Of a stretch of DNA of 64,000 nucleotides, positions 63,220 through 64,000 are shown piece after piece. Position 1 is the first letter of the stretch. Each line of letters begins with the position of its first letter. Source of the stretch: Bacillus weihaiensis (GTDB lineage Bacteria > Bacillota > Bacilli > Bacillales > Bacillaceae). Made by a program: the position numbers and the translations under genes. A model generated the notes under the pieces. That model was not told where the DNA came from. It searched no databases and saw only the letters and a program-made list of their open reading frames with translations. Location: the NCBI RefSeq assembly GCF_001889165.1, contig NZ_CP016020.1, positions 3,508,501 to 3,572,500 of the forward strand. Reading direction: 5' to 3'.

Positions 63220-64000
63220 TTAATAATCTCTATGAATCATATAATTTAACAAAAACGTTAGAAACCTAAGCTGCGGCGGTAGATTCTCTAGCTCCTCCAT
63301 TGCCTTACAATAATGCTGCCACATTTCTTTCTTGGCTTCATTAATCCCCAACACTGTGACAAATGTTGAGCTATTGTTTTCCTCATCCATCCCCGGGGAT
63401 TTACCAAGCTTTGTTTCATCCCCCTCTACATCAAGCAGATCATCTTTTATTTGGAAGGCAATGCCGGCATGATACGCAAAGGCTTTTAATCTAGTAATTT
63501 CAGCTTCTCCAACGTTAGCTAAAATAGCCGGCATAACGAGTGCTGCCTCAAATGCCAGGCCTGTTTTAAAGTAACAAAGCTCATTCAATTGCTGCAGTGA
63601 TAAAGCTTCCCCCCTTGAAGATAAATCCATTTCCTGTCCCTTACACATCTCTTCTGTTAGCTTTGCCGAATAATGGATGACCTCAACCACTTTTTCAGGC
63701 TTGAAGGCTTGAAGCGAGGTTTGCTCCTTGATTGCTCTTTGCGTTAAAAAGAGTCCTGTCAATTCAGCGGTCGCGACCGGATGTATACGGTGTAGGGTTG
63801 GTCTCCCCCTCCGATAGGAAGCATTATCCTGAGAAGGTAAATCATCAAAGATTAAGGAGGCTGTATGCATGTATTCTAGAGATTTTAAAAGCGGGAATAT
63901 CTCCTTTTCATCAAGACCATACCCCTTCACACCCACCATCCACATTATAATGGGACGCAATCTTTTCCCGTCTCCCACTAAGCTATGGTTCGCCGCATCA
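63220..64000 (-). CDS. Polyprenyl diphosphate synthase (5' end outside window)
   Basis: The frame stays open past the window edge; the last visible codons read DAANHSLVGDGKRLRPIIM, the classic prenyltransferase start region. First Asp-rich motif IFDDLPSQDNASYRRGRPT, second IKDDLLDVEGD. The first motif is DDxxxxDN rather than the usual DDxxxxDD. It condenses isopentenyl diphosphate into farnesyl or geranylgeranyl diphosphate, the carotenoid precursor. The GTG at 63978 is not the start, since homology runs on upstream. Confidence 0.9.
   Translation of the reverse strand, partial: DAANHSLVGDGKRLRPIIMWMVGVKGYGLDEKEIFPLLKSLEYMHTASLIFDDLPSQDNASYRRGRPTLHRIHPVATAELTGLFLTQRAIKEQTSLQAFKPEKVVEVIHYSAKLTEEMCKGQEMDLSSRGEALSLQQLNELCYFKTGLAFEAALVMPAILANVGEAEITRLKAFAYHAGIAFQIKDDLLDVEGDETKLGKSPGMDEENNSSTFVTVLGINEAKKEMWQHYCKAMEELENLPPQLRFLTFLLNYMIHRDY

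Overview
The window is about 64 kb of a low-GC, spore-forming member of the Bacillaceae (Bacillus in the broad sense). Two small acid-soluble spore proteins (SspE, SspK) and a long block of genes in the Bacillus subtilis yfh/yga order show this. Running right to left, that block is yfhD, yfhE, yfhF, recX, yfhH, sspK, yfhJ, yfhP, mutY, yfhS, fabL, sspE, ygaB, ygaC, ygaD, ygaE, gsaB. No rRNA, complete tRNA, prophage, insertion-sequence transposase or CRISPR array was seen.

Layout. 1-4.2 kb: the end of a histidine-phosphatase-like gene, a 15-unit 21-bp tandem repeat, a small membrane protein and a three-gene ABC-2 exporter. 4.3-22.4 kb: the conserved housekeeping and sporulation block, with a HAD-phosphatase remnant, an added amidohydrolase, and an acetyltransferase gene preceded by a tRNA-like leader. 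22.5-24 kb: very small hydrophobic ORFs and gene fragments around a mobile repeat. 24-29.5 kb: a P-loop kinase-like protein, a DnaA-box cluster, a sporulation-type amidase, the YfmL RNA helicase and an RlmI-type methyltransferase. 29.6-34.6 kb: a sugar-catabolic cluster (ThuA, two Gfo/Idh/MocA oxidoreductases, a TIM-barrel isomerase and a LacI regulator) with matched operators. 35-47.6 kb: a nine-gene cluster (LivK-G-F-H-M transporter, KAS III-like enzyme, alpha/beta hydrolase, SDR, acyl-CoA ligase) under a 1080-residue MalT/BTAD regulator, probably for uptake and catabolism of an unknown carboxylic acid. 48-57.6 kb: a flavin oxidase, yhgD-yhgE, a TetR/epimerase pair, a C39-like protease and a TPR protein. 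57.7-59 kb: an iron-sparing locus with an FbpA-like protein, an IDEAL-domain protein, three Fur boxes and a probable FsrA-type sRNA. 59-59.75 kb: doxX under three Rex/FNR-like palindromes, with a 25-residue protein overlapping its end. 59.76-64 kb: a carotenoid glycoside/ester cluster (acyltransferase, glycosyltransferase, CrtN-type desaturase, polyprenyl diphosphate synthase).

The least explained signals are these. Intergenic tandem repeats in two sequence families keep a spacing of 21 bp, which is two turns of B-DNA. A chain of mutually exclusive hairpins that begins in a tRNA-like fold ends at the ribosome binding site of an acetyltransferase gene. Repeats with a GGTGCC core sit exactly at gene 3' ends and hold the stop codons of three unrelated genes. 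The Fur-controlled sRNA and chaperone locus is also notable.
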